From Geothrix fermentans DSM 14018 (lineage in GTDB: Bacteria; Acidobacteriota; Holophagae; Holophagales; Holophagaceae), in contig NZ_AUAU01000013.1 in NCBI RefSeq assembly GCF_000428885.1, positions 50,859 through 114,858 on the forward strand: a stretch of DNA of 64,000 nt, written 5' to 3'. This document shows, one piece after another, positions 1 through 9,600 of the stretch. The notes under the pieces are model-generated. The model searched no databases and was not told where the DNA came from. It saw nothing but the letters and a program-made list of their open reading frames with translations. The translations under genes and the position numbers were made by a program. Within the stretch, counting starts at the first letter, position 1, and each line of letters begins with the position of its first letter.

Positions 1-1
1 G

Positions 2-730
2 CAGTACTTCGGGAAGGTGATGAAGCGCCGCCGCGCTGAGGCCTTCCTCGCCACCAAGACCCACGACCGCACGGCGGACGGCTCCCTGCGCCTGCTGGAG
101 ACCTCCCTGAAGCTGCTGCAGACCGACCACGTGGATCTCTGGCAGCTGCATGCCATGAGCACGATGGAGGATGTGGCGCGCGTCTGCGCGAAGGGCGGCG
201 CCCTGGAGGCCTTCCAGAAAGCGAAGGAGCAGAAGCTGGTGCGCTTCCTGGGCCTCAGCGGGCACACGGATCCGGATGTGCTGGCCGAGGCCATCCGCCG
301 CTTCCCCTTCGACACCGTGCTCATGGCCTTCAACGCCGCCGACACCTGGCACCTGCCCTTCAAGAAGACCCTCCTGCCCCTGGCCGTGGAGAGGGAGATG
401 GGCATCATCGGCATGAAGATCCCGGCCCGCGGGCGCATCCTGGCCGGCGTCCAGCCGCCCCCGCCCGCCCAGCAGCGCGGCGCCGCCAAGCACGACCGCC
501 CCGGCACCCTCACCATGCAGGAGGCCATGCGCTATACCCTCAGCCACCCCGTGAGCACCGTCATCATCGGCGTGGACAACGTCGCCCAGCTTGAAGAGAA
601 CATCCGCATCGCCCGGGACTTCCTGCCGCTGAACGCTCCCCAGCTGGAGGCGCTGGAGCAGAAGGTGAAGCCCGTCTACGGGCAGGCCCAGTGGTTCAAG
701 CGAGATGCGCCTGCAAATCCGGGAAAGTGA
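2..730 (+). CDS. Aldo/keto reductase, C-terminal part (cut by window edge)
   Basis: The reading frame is open from the first bases, so the N-terminus with the catalytic Asp/Tyr region lies outside the window. What is visible is an NAD(P)H-dependent aldo/keto reductase TIM barrel: the FLATKTHDR strand supplies the family's active-site Lys, HVDLWQLHAM is the conserved next strand, KLVRFLGLSGHTDP follows, and the C-terminal STVIIGVDNVAQLEENI segment is the usual cofactor-binding end. This group of reductases often carries a Tat signal and acts on unknown carbonyl substrates, which cannot be checked here. The next gene starts five bases downstream, suggesting one transcript. The family is secure and the substrate unknown. 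Confidence 0.85.
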   Translation, partial: QYFGKVMKRRRAEAFLATKTHDRTADGSLRLLETSLKLLQTDHVDLWQLHAMSTMEDVARVCAKGGALEAFQKAKEQKLVRFLGLSGHTDPDVLAEAIRRFPFDTVLMAFNAADTWHLPFKKTLLPLAVEREMGIIGMKIPARGRILAGVQPPPPAQQRGAAKHDRPGTLTMQEAMRYTLSHPVSTVIIGVDNVAQLEENIRIARDFLPLNAPQLEALEQKVKPVYGQAQWFKRDAPANPGK

Positions 731-735
731 AGGGC

Positions 736-1317
736 ATGCTTCCTGACTCATGCGCGATCATCGGGGCCGTCATCGGCTCGCTCGGCGGCTTCTACTACCT
801 GTACGAAACCATTGCCGGCAAGGCCCAGCCCAACCGCATCACGTGGCTGCTCTGGGGGATCTTCCCCATGGTCATCTTCGTGGCGCAGCGGGCGCAGGGC
901 GTCGAAGGACTCTCATGGGCGTCATTTTCCGCCGGCTTCACACCGCTGCTGATCGTCGCCGCATCCTTCTTCAACAAGAACGCCTATTGGAAGAGCGAGC
1001 CGCGCGACTACTACCTGATGGCCGCGGCGATCCTCGGCCTCGTGCTCTGGGCCATGACCGACAAGCCGAACCTGGCCATCCTGTTCTCGTTGCTGGCGGA
1101 CATGCTGGCGGGCCTGCCGACTCTCATCAAATCCTATCGCCACCCCCATTCCGAGAGCTGGATCGCCTACGCGATCAGCGCCTTCGGCTTCGGGATCAGC
1201 CTCCTGTCGGTCCAGACCCATACGTTCGAACATACGGCCTTCGTGGCCTATGTGTTCATCCTCAATGCAACCTGCGCGGTGCTGGCCTCACGGAGGCACG
1301 GGCCATCACAACGCTGA
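736..1317 (+). CDS. Small multi-pass membrane protein, PQ-loop-like
   Basis: A 193-residue hydrophobic protein with about six predicted membrane segments. I chose the ATG five bases after the reductase stop, preceded by GAAGGG, over an upstream GTG/ATG-type start that would overlap the reductase. Two similar half-units are visible: a helix followed by QPNRITWLLWG, and later a helix followed by HSESWIAYAIS. A Pro/Gln or Pro/His turn before a Trp-containing helix recalls PQ-loop/SemiSWEET-like proteins. That resemblance is inference from pattern only and no substrate can be named. The 3' end overlaps the convergent nitrilase gene by 12 bases. Confidence 0.6.
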   Translation: MLPDSCAIIGAVIGSLGGFYYLYETIAGKAQPNRITWLLWGIFPMVIFVAQRAQGVEGLSWASFSAGFTPLLIVAASFFNKNAYWKSEPRDYYLMAAAILGLVLWAMTDKPNLAILFSLLADMLAGLPTLIKSYRHPHSESWIAYAISAFGFGISLLSVQTHTFEHTAFVAYVFILNATCAVLASRRHGPSQR

Positions 1318-2097
1318 ATACACCTCCGGCCGCCGGTCGCTGAGCGCCGGGAACCGCGCCCGCCAGGCGCGGAGCTGGATCAGGTCGAGGTCGCCGATGA
1401 CCAGGCCTGCGGCGGCATCCCCCTTCGCAATCACTTCTCCGAACGCATCGTGGAGGGCGGAGGCGCCAGGGTAGTCGAGCCCCAGCGCATCCCGCCCCAC
1501 GCGGTTGACGCCGCACACGGCCATCTGGTTCTCGATGGCGCGGGCGGCCAGCAGGATGGACCAGGCGCCGATGCGGCGCACGGGCCAGTTGGCGGGGACG
1601 AAGACCACTTCGGCGCCCTTCGCGGCCAGGGCCCGGAAGGGCTCGGGGAAGCGCAGGTCGTAGCAGATCTGGAGGCCGCAGGGGATGCCGTCGACCTCGA
1701 AGAGGGGGCAGTCCTCGCCGCCGCTGTAGTGCTGGTGCTCCTCGCCGTAGGAGAAGGGGTGGATCTTGCGGTAGGCGGCGATCAGCGCACCGTCCGGCCC
1801 GGTGACGAAGGCGGCGTTGCGGGGGTGCGGCGCGTGGGCCTCCACGCAGGAGCCCACGAGGTAGAGGCCGAATTCGCGGGACAGCGCCGCCACGGCCTTG
1901 GTGGTGGGGCCCGGGATGGATTCGGCGAAGGGCTCCGGCGCCATGGTGAAGCCCAGGGCGAACAGCTCCGGGAACACCGCCACCCGCGCCCCCGCCCGCG
2001 CCGCCGCCTCCGCGAAGCCGCGGGCGCGCGCGAGGTTCGCGGCCGGGTCCTGCCAGACCGTGTCCTGCTGGACGAGGGCGACGCGAAGCGTGGTCAT
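1306..2097 (-). CDS. Carbon-nitrogen hydrolase, omega-amidase type
   Basis: A 263-residue nitrilase-superfamily amidase. The Glu-Lys-Cys triad is visible: Glu in VAVFPELFALGF, Lys in YRKIHPFSYGEE, and Cys in GLQICYDLRFPEPFRA. The QICYDLRFPE context and length match YafV/omega-amidases, which hydrolyse 2-oxoglutaramate or 2-oxosuccinamate in methionine and glutamine salvage. The enzyme is cytoplasmic, with no signal peptide. It follows the FAD oxidoreductase in the same direction but is separated from it by a palindromic repeat array, so they may not share a transcript. Class assignment is firm and exact substrate is inferred. Confidence 0.85.
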   Translation of the reverse strand: MTTLRVALVQQDTVWQDPAANLARARGFAEAAARAGARVAVFPELFALGFTMAPEPFAESIPGPTTKAVAALSREFGLYLVGSCVEAHAPHPRNAAFVTGPDGALIAAYRKIHPFSYGEEHQHYSGGEDCPLFEVDGIPCGLQICYDLRFPEPFRALAAKGAEVVFVPANWPVRRIGAWSILLAARAIENQMAVCGVNRVGRDALGLDYPGASALHDAFGEVIAKGDAAAGLVIGDLDLIQLRAWRARFPALSDRRPEVYSAL

Positions 2098-2137
2098 GGG
2101 GACACCCTAGAAGGCGAGGAGCCGCGAAAGAAAAAGC

Positions 2138-2226
2138 AAACCACCAAGACACCAAGACACCAAGAAAGACAAAGTCTTTTTCTTGTTCAGTTCTTGGTGC
2201 CTTGGTGTCTTGGTGTCTTGGTGGTG
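2138..2226. repeat. Octamer palindromic array, CACCAAGA type
   Basis: Three CACCAAGA units with exact 8-bp period start at 2142, 2150 and 2158. Four inverted TCTTGGTG units (one reading CCTTGGTG) run 2192-2223. The two arms face each other across a 26-bp centre that contains its own AAAGACAAAGTCTTT-like palindrome. The array fills the gap between the start of the nitrilase gene and the stop of the FAD oxidoreductase, both on the minus strand. It would form a long hairpin in RNA of either strand. Confidence 0.9.
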
Positions 2227-2243
2227 ATCCTTGGTCCTTTGGA

Positions 2244-3311
2244 TCAGTCCTTGAACCTGCCCGGATCCAGCGGCCCGGCGGTGGTCTTGCGCAGGAAGCT
2301 GTCGGCGGCGAGCTGGCCGACGGCGAGGCCGCTGGTCATGCCGTGGCCGCCGAGGCCGGCGGACCAGAAGAGGCGCGGGTTCCAGGGGTCCCAGCCGATG
2401 ACGAAGCGGCGGTCCGGCGAGAAGGTGCGCAGGCCGGTCCAGTACCGAGTGACGGGGCGCTCCGCCAGCTCCGGGGCCAGCTCGCGCAGGCTTGCGTAGA
2501 GGCCGTCGAGCACCCCGGGGTCCGTGTCCGGCTGGCGTCCGCGCTGGGGCAGGGGCACGGCCACCTCCTCGCAGGGGCACATGAGGACGCCGCCGCTTTC
2601 GGGGCGCAGGTAGAAGGGCCGGTCCACCCACCAGGCCCAGGGATCCCGCTGGGGATGGGCGGCGCCGCTCCACACGAGGGAGCGCCGCAGGGGCGTGAAG
2701 GCGATCCGCGAACCGGCCTGGGCGCCGAGCTCTCCTGCCCAGGCGCCGGCGGCGATGGCCAGGGCCTTCGTGCGGAGGGGACCGCGGTCCGTATCGAGGT
2801 CGAAGCCGTCCGCCGTGGGGCGAATGCCCGCCACGGCGCAGCCGAAGCGCAGGTCCGCGCCCCCGGTCCGCGCGCCTTCGGCGCAGGCCTGCAGCAGACC
2901 CGCGGCATCGATGACGCCGTCGCCGGGGATGGCCAGGTGCTCCGCGGCCAGCAGGCCGGGCAGGGGGATGCCCGGGCCGCGATGGACCTCCACGCCGTGG
3001 CGGGCGGCCTCGGCCTCGAAGGCGCCCAGGGGGCCGGCTTCCGCGCTGACGAGCAGCCCGCCGCCGGCGGCCATCAGGCCGGCTTCCGCCAGGCGCCGCC
3101 GCCCTTCCACGGTCAGGGCCGTGTGCTCGTCGCGGCCCGTGAGGGCGCGGCACACCGCGGCGTTATGGCCGCTGGCGTAGGTGCCGGGCTGGTCCTCCCG
3201 GTCCAGCAGGACGATGCCGCGCTGGCCGGCCCGGGCCAGGTGGAACGCGAGGCTCAGGCCGGCGATGCCGCCGCCGATGATCGCAACCTCCGCCGTCTCA
3301 ACCGTGCCCAT
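2244..3311 (-). CDS. FAD-dependent amino-acid oxidase/dehydrogenase family protein
   Basis: A 355-residue DAO-superfamily flavoenzyme. It opens with the dinucleotide fold VAIIGGGIAGLSLAFHLARAG (residues 8-28), followed by the acidic ribose-binding end LLDRE and ASGHNAAV, a phosphate/FAD-contact segment typical of glycine-oxidase and D-amino-acid-dehydrogenase relatives. The C-terminal FVIGWDPWNPRLFWSAGLGGHG is the usual second FAD-contact region. It probably oxidises an amine or D-amino acid, but the substrate cannot be read from sequence. It is cytoplasmic or membrane-peripheral, with no signal peptide. The start is the ATG giving MGTVETAEVAIIGGG, as families in this group start 5-10 residues before the first strand. 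Confidence 0.85.
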   Translation of the reverse strand: MGTVETAEVAIIGGGIAGLSLAFHLARAGQRGIVLLDREDQPGTYASGHNAAVCRALTGRDEHTALTVEGRRRLAEAGLMAAGGGLLVSAEAGPLGAFEAEAARHGVEVHRGPGIPLPGLLAAEHLAIPGDGVIDAAGLLQACAEGARTGGADLRFGCAVAGIRPTADGFDLDTDRGPLRTKALAIAAGAWAGELGAQAGSRIAFTPLRRSLVWSGAAHPQRDPWAWWVDRPFYLRPESGGVLMCPCEEVAVPLPQRGRQPDTDPGVLDGLYASLRELAPELAERPVTRYWTGLRTFSPDRRFVIGWDPWNPRLFWSAGLGGHGMTSGLAVGQLAADSFLRKTTAGPLDPGRFKD

Positions 3312-3399
3312 GCCCTCATCCTAGCGCCGATGCGCGCCGGGCCCCGATTCCATCCCCGGCGGAAGGTCCGCTCCTGTGATGGCCGTCAACCTTTTCGTG

Positions 3400-3426
3400 T
3401 TGCCACATGGGTGGAAGTCCTATGAT
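3400..3426 (+). promoter_or_regulatory. Possible sigma70-type promoter of the metal-efflux operon
   Basis: TTGCCA at 3400-3405 and TATGAT at 3421-3426 resemble -35 and -10 hexamers, with a 15-bp spacer, two bases shorter than ideal. The site lies just ahead of the first gene of the efflux operon and would give a very short leader. No metal-sensor operator dyad is obvious beside it. Confidence 0.35.
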
Positions 3427-3447
3427 GGGGAAGTCGGAGGTCTCTCC

Positions 3448-3840
3448 GTGCGGACGATCCTGCGCGCCATCCTGGCTGTCGCGCTGCTCCTGGGCGGCGT
3501 GGGCGGGGACTGGGCGCTGGCGGAAGGCCGGACGGCGGCCCAGCCCCACGAGTGCTGCTGCGGCGCCATGCCCGGCGGCATGGAGGACACCTGCCCCTGC
3601 CCGAAGCCGGACAGCAACCGCGCCCCCCAGCGAGGCGCCTGCACCGAGCGCCAGACCGTTGCCGCCCAGGCCGTCCGTGAAGCGGAGCAGGGCGAGCGCC
3701 GGACCGAGCCCCGGCCCGAGCCGGCCGGCTGGGCCCGGGCGGCCTCCGCCGAAGCGGAAACCCTGGCCCTCCGTGCCCGGGGCGGGCGCGACCCGGACCT
3801 GGGCCGACACCTGGCGCATCTGGGCACCTTCCGGATCTGA
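3448..3840 (+). CDS. Exported Cys-rich small protein at head of metal-efflux operon
   Basis: A 130-residue protein. The GTG start is fixed by GGAGG seven bases upstream. An earlier in-frame ATG would lie upstream of the putative -10 element. The N-terminus is a classical signal peptide or membrane anchor (TILRAILAVALLLGGVGG). The mature part begins with a thiol/His cluster, HECCCGAMPGGMEDTCPCP plus another Cys, a likely soft-metal site, followed by a charged, Arg/Glu-rich tail with no recognised fold. Position directly ahead of the TolC/CusB/CusA genes suggests a periplasmic metal chaperone or sensor for that pump. Function is inferred from context and I do not recognise the family. Confidence 0.6.
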   Translation: MRTILRAILAVALLLGGVGGDWALAEGRTAAQPHECCCGAMPGGMEDTCPCPKPDSNRAPQRGACTERQTVAAQAVREAEQGERRTEPRPEPAGWARAASAEAETLALRARGGRDPDLGRHLAHLGTFRI

Positions 3841-3909
3841 TCCGGGACTGAGCGACATTCTGCCTGCCCGCGGGCGGGCTGTTCCTCTTTCCCGTTTCCG
3901 GAGATCCCC

Positions 3910-5307
3910 ATGCGCACGCTGCTGCGCCTGGCCTCGGCCCTGGTGCTCGCCGCGCCGGCCCTGGCCCAGGCCCCCCACCACACCCCTCCAGCGGCACCGG
4001 CCCCCACGGCCGACCCCGTCCTGGACTCCCTGCTGGCCGAGGCCCTCGGAAAGCATCCCGACATCCGGAAGGCCGATGCGGCCGTACGCATGGACCAGGA
4101 GCGCATCCCCCAGGCCGGCGTGCTGCCGGATCCCAGCCTCTCGCTGGGCATCCAGAACGACGGCTTCAAGGAGCTGATGATCGGCAAGATGGAGACCAGC
4201 TACTACAGCGTGGCCTTCACCCAGCCCTTCCCCTGGCCGGGCAAGCGCGGCCTGCGGAAGGAGGTGGCCGCCGCCGGCGTCGGTGTGTCCGAGGCCTCCC
4301 TCAGCCGCGTGAAGATGAGCCTGGAGGCCGACGTGCGGCGAGGCTACGCCGCCCTCCTGCTGGTGCGCGGCCAGAAGGAGCTGCTGGCCCAGCAGTCCGT
4401 CTTCCTGGAGCAGACCGAGCGCCTGGCCCGCACCCGCTACGAGGTGGGGCAGGGCAGCCAGGGCGACCTGCTGCGGGCCCAGCTCGAGCTCACGCGCCTC
4501 AAGCAGGCGGCCTGGTCCCTGGACGCCGAGGAGCGATCGGCCCTGGCGGGCCTGAACCGCCTTCGCCAGCATGACCCGGCCGATCCCATCCCCACCACCG
4601 CCGCCCTGGCGGACCTGCCCGAGCCCGCCAGCCTCACGCCCGAGCAGGTGGAGGCGCGCAGCCCCGAGCTGGCCGGTGCCCGGGCCAGCGTGCGGCAGAC
4701 CGAGAAGCTGCTGGACCTCGCGAAGCTGGACCGCCGGCCCGACTTCGCCGTCACCGCCGGCATCATGCCCCGGGGCAGCCTGGATCCCATGTGGCAGGTG
4801 GGCGTGAGCATCTCCCTGCCGATCTACGGCCGCCACAAGCAGCAGCGCGCCATCGCCGAGCATGAGCACCACAAGCTCGGGCAGGGCGCCGAGGTGGACT
4901 CGGTGCGCACCCTGCTCCGCCAGCGCACGGAGGAGCGCGCCATCCAGATCGACACCCTGCGCCGCACCCGGGATCTCTACCGCGAGGGCCTGCTGGTGCA
5001 GAGCGAGGCCAACTTCAAGGCGGCCCTGGCCCAGTACGAGGCCGGCCGCGCGCCCTTCCTCGGCGCTCTCGAAGCCCTCAATGGCTGGGTGGGCGACCAG
5101 GGGGCCTACCTGCAGACCCTGGCCCAGCTCCAGGCCCAGCACATCGCCCTGGACGAGGCCGCCCTGGGCCCCACGGCCCCCATCAACGGCGGCTCCCTCG
5201 CTTCCGCCAGCCTCGCCGCTGGCGCCGCCGCGCCTTCCGCATCGAAATCCACCGCCAAGACCCCGGGCCCGGCCCAGGACAGCGGTCCCGCCGCCATGAA
5301 GATGTAG
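3910..5307 (+). CDS. TolC-family outer-membrane channel of metal efflux system
   Basis: A 465-residue outer-membrane efflux protein. Residues 1-21 form a signal peptide ending ALAQA. The mature chain shows two OEP repeats with long amphipathic helices, including the conserved turn FTQPFPWPGKRG and, in the second half, SISLPIYGRHKQQRA, the paired signature of TolC/CusC-type channels. It has no lipobox, unlike E. coli CusC. The C-terminal 50 residues are Ala/Pro-rich and low in complexity. It lies eleven bases ahead of the adaptor gene and would provide the outer-membrane exit duct of the tripartite pump. Confidence 0.9.
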   Translation: MRTLLRLASALVLAAPALAQAPHHTPPAAPAPTADPVLDSLLAEALGKHPDIRKADAAVRMDQERIPQAGVLPDPSLSLGIQNDGFKELMIGKMETSYYSVAFTQPFPWPGKRGLRKEVAAAGVGVSEASLSRVKMSLEADVRRGYAALLLVRGQKELLAQQSVFLEQTERLARTRYEVGQGSQGDLLRAQLELTRLKQAAWSLDAEERSALAGLNRLRQHDPADPIPTTAALADLPEPASLTPEQVEARSPELAGARASVRQTEKLLDLAKLDRRPDFAVTAGIMPRGSLDPMWQVGVSISLPIYGRHKQQRAIAEHEHHKLGQGAEVDSVRTLLRQRTEERAIQIDTLRRTRDLYREGLLVQSEANFKAALAQYEAGRAPFLGALEALNGWVGDQGAYLQTLAQLQAQHIALDEAALGPTAPINGGSLASASLAAGAAAPSASKSTAKTPGPAQDSGPAAMKM

Positions 5308-5318
5308 GAGATTCCACC

Positions 5319-6683
5319 ATGAGCCTCGAACAACCCACCTTCGGCCATCCGGCCCCGTCCCGCGCCTCCCGCCTCCGCACCCTCGGCCTGGTGACCCTGG
5401 GTCTCGTCGCAGGAGCGGGCGGCACCCTGCTGCTGCGGCCCGCCCCGAAACACGACCACGGCGCGGAGGCCGCTGCCTCGGCCTCCGCGCCCAAGAAGCA
5501 GATGTACCAGTGCCCCATGCACCCGCAGATCATCCAGGACCATCCGGGGACCTGCCCCATCTGCGGCATGGACCTGGTGCCCATGGACGGGCAGGAAGCG
5601 GCTTCCGCCAGCGTGGAGGGCCACGCCACCGTGAAGATCGACCATGAGCGCCAGCAGCTCATCGGCCTGCGGACGGAGAAGGTCGCGGAGGGGACCGTCA
5701 GCGGCGAGCTGCGGGCCCTGGGCCGCGTGGCCATCGACGAGACCCGCGTCCGCAAGGTGAACGTGAAGGTGGAGGGCTTCGTGGAGAGGCTCTTCGTGGA
5801 CTTCGTGGGCAAGCCCGTGGCCAAGGGCCAGCCCCTGTTCAGCCTCTACGCGCCCGAGTTCGTCAGCGCCCAGCGGGAGTACCTGCTGGCCCTGAAGACC
5901 CAGAAGGCCCTCAGCAGCGGCTCGCTCCAGCAGTCGGGCGGCGAGCTCCTGGAGGCGGCCAAGCGGCGGCTCCTGCTTTGGGACGTGCCGCCGGAAACCA
6001 TCGACCGGCTGGAGAAGACCGGCGACGTCCAGAAGTCCCTCACGCTCCGCAGCCCCATCTCGGGCATCGTGACCGTCAAGAACGTGGTGGAGGGCGCGCG
6101 GCTCACGCCGGCGGACATCCCCTTCGAGATCACGGACCTGAGCCGCGTCTGGGTGCTGGCGGACATCTACGAGGCCGAGCTGAGCCGGGTGAAGGTGGGC
6201 CTGCCCGCCGAGCTGACCGTCCAGGCGGCGCCTGGGAGGACCTTCAAGGGGCGCATCGCCTTCGTGGATCCCGTCATGGATCCCAAGACCCGCACCGCCC
6301 GGGCCCGCGTGGAGTTCCCCAACCCCGGCGGGATCCTGAAGCCCGAGATGTTCGGGGACGTGGTGGTCCGCGGCCAGGGCCGCAAGGGGCTGGTCATTCC
6401 CCTGGACGCGGTGCTGGACGCAGGTACCACCAAGGTGGTCTTCGTCGCCCTGGGGGACGGCAAGTTCGAACCCCGGGAAGTCACCACGGGCGCCACCGTG
6501 GGCGAGAAGGTGGAGATCCGATCGGGTCTGGCCGCGGGAGATGAGGTCGTCGTCCGCGCCAACTTCCTGGTGGATTCCGAGTCCCGCCTCAAGGCCGCCC
6601 TGGCCCACATGAGCGAGAAGAGCGCCACCTCTGAGGCCCCGAAGGGGGCCCCGCAGCCGGCCCCGTCCGGCCACCAGCACTGA
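5319..6683 (+). CDS. cusB: RND efflux adaptor, CusB-like, with heavy-metal-binding domain
   Basis: A 454-residue periplasmic membrane-fusion protein. A membrane anchor occupies residues 21-40. It is followed by a His/Ala linker and a heavy-metal-binding domain at about 63-90 with CPMHP and CPICGM motifs (Cys65, Cys79, Cys82), the small domain found on CusB/CzcB-type adaptors. Next come the lipoyl-like, alpha-hairpin and beta-barrel parts (KVNVKVEGFVERLFVDFVG; VLADIYEAELSRVKVG). The Met/Cys/His-rich binding site favours Cu(I)/Ag(I) but does not prove it. It is translated between the channel and pump genes with gaps of eleven and seven bases. Confidence 0.9.
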   Translation: MSLEQPTFGHPAPSRASRLRTLGLVTLGLVAGAGGTLLLRPAPKHDHGAEAAASASAPKKQMYQCPMHPQIIQDHPGTCPICGMDLVPMDGQEAASASVEGHATVKIDHERQQLIGLRTEKVAEGTVSGELRALGRVAIDETRVRKVNVKVEGFVERLFVDFVGKPVAKGQPLFSLYAPEFVSAQREYLLALKTQKALSSGSLQQSGGELLEAAKRRLLLWDVPPETIDRLEKTGDVQKSLTLRSPISGIVTVKNVVEGARLTPADIPFEITDLSRVWVLADIYEAELSRVKVGLPAELTVQAAPGRTFKGRIAFVDPVMDPKTRTARARVEFPNPGGILKPEMFGDVVVRGQGRKGLVIPLDAVLDAGTTKVVFVALGDGKFEPREVTTGATVGEKVEIRSGLAAGDEVVVRANFLVDSESRLKAALAHMSEKSATSEAPKGAPQPAPSGHQH

Positions 6684-6690
6684 GGCCGAG

Positions 6691-9600
6691 ATGAGCGGAA
6701 CCACGGCCTACGATCCCGAGCACCCGACCTTCCTCCAGCGCATCATCCGCTTCTCCGCGGAGAACCGCTGGCTGGTCATCGCAGCCTCCGCCGTCCTGCT
6801 GGCCATGTCCTTCTGGACCATGCGGAACATCCCCCTGGACGCCCTGCCGGACCTCAGTGACACCCAGGTCATCGTCTACAGCAAGTGGGACCGGAGCCCC
6901 GACATCGTCGAGGACCAGGTCACCTACCCCATCGTCACCAGCCTGCTGGGGGCCCCGAAGGTGAAGGCCGTGCGCGGCCTCTCCGACTTCGGCTTCTCCT
7001 ACGTCTACGTGATCTTCGAGGACGGCACGGACATCTACTGGGCCCGAAGCCGGGTGATGGAGTACCTCTCCAAGATCACCGCCAACCTGCCGCCGGGGGT
7101 GCAGACCTCCCTCGGCCCGGACGCCACGTCTGTGGGCTGGGTCTATCAGTACGCGCTGGTGGACCGCAGCGGGAAGCACAGCTCGGATGAGCTGCGGTCC
7201 ATGCAGGACTGGTTCCTCCGCTACGGCATCCAGAGCACGCCTGGCGTGGCCGAGGTGGCCACCGTGGGCGGCCAGGCCCGGCAGTTCCAGGTCCAGGTGG
7301 ATCCCAACAAGCTGGCGGCCTACCGGATCCCCATCGAGTCCGTCATCGGGGCGGTGAAGGGGGCCAACGCCGAAGTGGGTGGCCGCTTGGTGGAGTACAG
7401 CGGCCGCGAGTACATGGTCCGGGGCCGGGGCTACGTGAAGGCCACCAAGGACCTGGAGCAGGCGGTGCTCAAGGCCGAGAACGGCACCCCCGTGCGGCTG
7501 GGCGACGTGGCCACCGTGACCCTGGGGCCCGAGATGCGCCGGGGCCTCGCGGACCTGGACGGCCAGGGCGACGTGGTGGGCGGCATCGTGGTCATGCGCC
7601 AGGGCGAGAACGCCCTCAACGTCATCGAGCGCGTGAAGGCCCGCATCGGCGAGCTGAAGCAGGGCCTGCCGGAGGGCGTGGACGTCATCACGGTCTACGA
7701 CCGCTCCGAGCTGATCCACAACGCCATCAAGACCGTGAAGCACAAGCTCATCGAGGAGATGATCGTCGTCTCCATCATCATCCTGATCTTCCTGTGGCAC
7801 GTGCCGTCGGCCCTGGTGCCCATCATCACCATCCCCGTGAGCGTGGCCCTGGCCTTCATCCCGATGTACGGCATCGGCCAGAACGCCAACCTCATGAGCC
7901 TGGCGGGCATCGCCATCTCCATCGGCGTGCTGGTGGACGGCGCCATCGTGGAGGTGGAGAACGCCTACAAGAAGATCGAGAAATGGATCGAGGCGGGGAA
8001 ACCGGGAGACTTCCATCACGTGCGGCTGGAGGCCCTGATGGAGGTGGGGCCCTCCGTGTTCTTCTCCCTGCTGGTGGTGGCGGTGAGCTTCATGCCCATC
8101 TTCACCCTGGTGGACCAGGAGGGCCGGCTCTTCAAGCCCCTGGCCTATTCCAAGAATCTCGCCATGGCCATCGCCGCCATCCTGGCCCTGACGCTGGATC
8201 CCGCCATGCGCATGCTCTTCGCGCGGGTGGAGCCTTTCCAGTTCAAGCCCAAGTGGCTGGCCTGGACCTTCACCCAGGTCGCGGTGGGCAAGTACTACGC
8301 CGAGGAGAAGCACCCCATCAGCGTCTTCCTCCACCGGATCTACGAGGGGCCCTGCCGCTTCGTGGTGAAGCACGCCAAGGCGACCATCGCCGTGGCCGTG
8401 CTGGCGGTGGCGGCCACCATCCCGGCCTTCATGAGCCTGGGCAGCGAGTTCATGCCGCCCCTCAACGAAGGCACGATCCTCTACATGCCCTCGACCCTTC
8501 CGGGGCTCAGCCAGACCGAGGCCCAGCGCATCCTGCAGGTGCAGGACCGCCTCATCCGCACGGTGCCGGAGGTGGACCGCGTCTTCGGCAAGGCCGGCCG
8601 GGCGGACACCGCCACGGATCCGGCCCCCTTCTCCATGATGGAGACGGTGATCGTCCTCAAACCCGAGGAGCAGTGGCGCGAGAAGCCCCGCTGGTTCAGC
8701 TCCTGGGCGCCGGACTTCCTGAAGTCCATCCTGCGCCCCCTCTGGCGGGACCGGATCACCGAGGAGGAGATCGTGGCGGACCTGGACCGCGTGGTGCGGC
8801 TCCCGGCCATCCCCAATGCCTGGACCATGCCCATCAAGGCCCGCCAGGACATGCTCTCCACGGGCATCCGCACGCCCGTGGGCCTCAAGATCAACGGCGC
8901 GGACCTGGCCACCATCGAGAAGGTGGCCGTGGACGCCGAGCGCATCCTGGCGAACGTGCCCGGCACCCGCAGCGCCTTCGCCGAGCGCACCGCCCAGGGC
9001 TACTTCCTGGACTTCGTGCTCAAGAGGGAGCAGCTGGCCCGCTACGGGCTCAGCGTAGAGCAGGCCAACATGCTGGTGATGACCGCCATCGGCGGCGACA
9101 ACCAGAGCACGGTCTTCGACGGCCGGGCCCGCTACCCCGTGAACGTGCGCTACGCCCGGGACTTCCGCGAGAATCCCGGCGCCCTGAACCGCGTGCTCAT
9201 CCCCACGCCCAGCGGCGCCATGATCCCCATGGAGGAGATCGCGGAGCTCACGTGGGCCAACGGCCCCGCCATGATCCGCGACGAGAACGGCCAGATGAAC
9301 GGCTACGTGCTGGTGGACTTCGACACCTCCAAGTTCGACGTGGGCACCTACGTCCAGCACGCCAAGGCCGCCGTGGAGAAGGAGCTCAAGCTGCCCGCGG
9401 GCTACAGCCTCACCTGGTCGGGGCAGTACGAGAACATGATCCGCGTGAAGGAGCGGCTGAAGATCATCCTGCCCATCACGCTGGTGCTGATCTTCGGGCT
9501 GCTCTACGCCAACACCAAGAGCGCCTTCAAGGCCTCCGTGGTGATGCTGGCCGTGCCCTTCAGCGCCATCGGCGCCTTCTGGCTGCTCTGGGCCCTGGGC

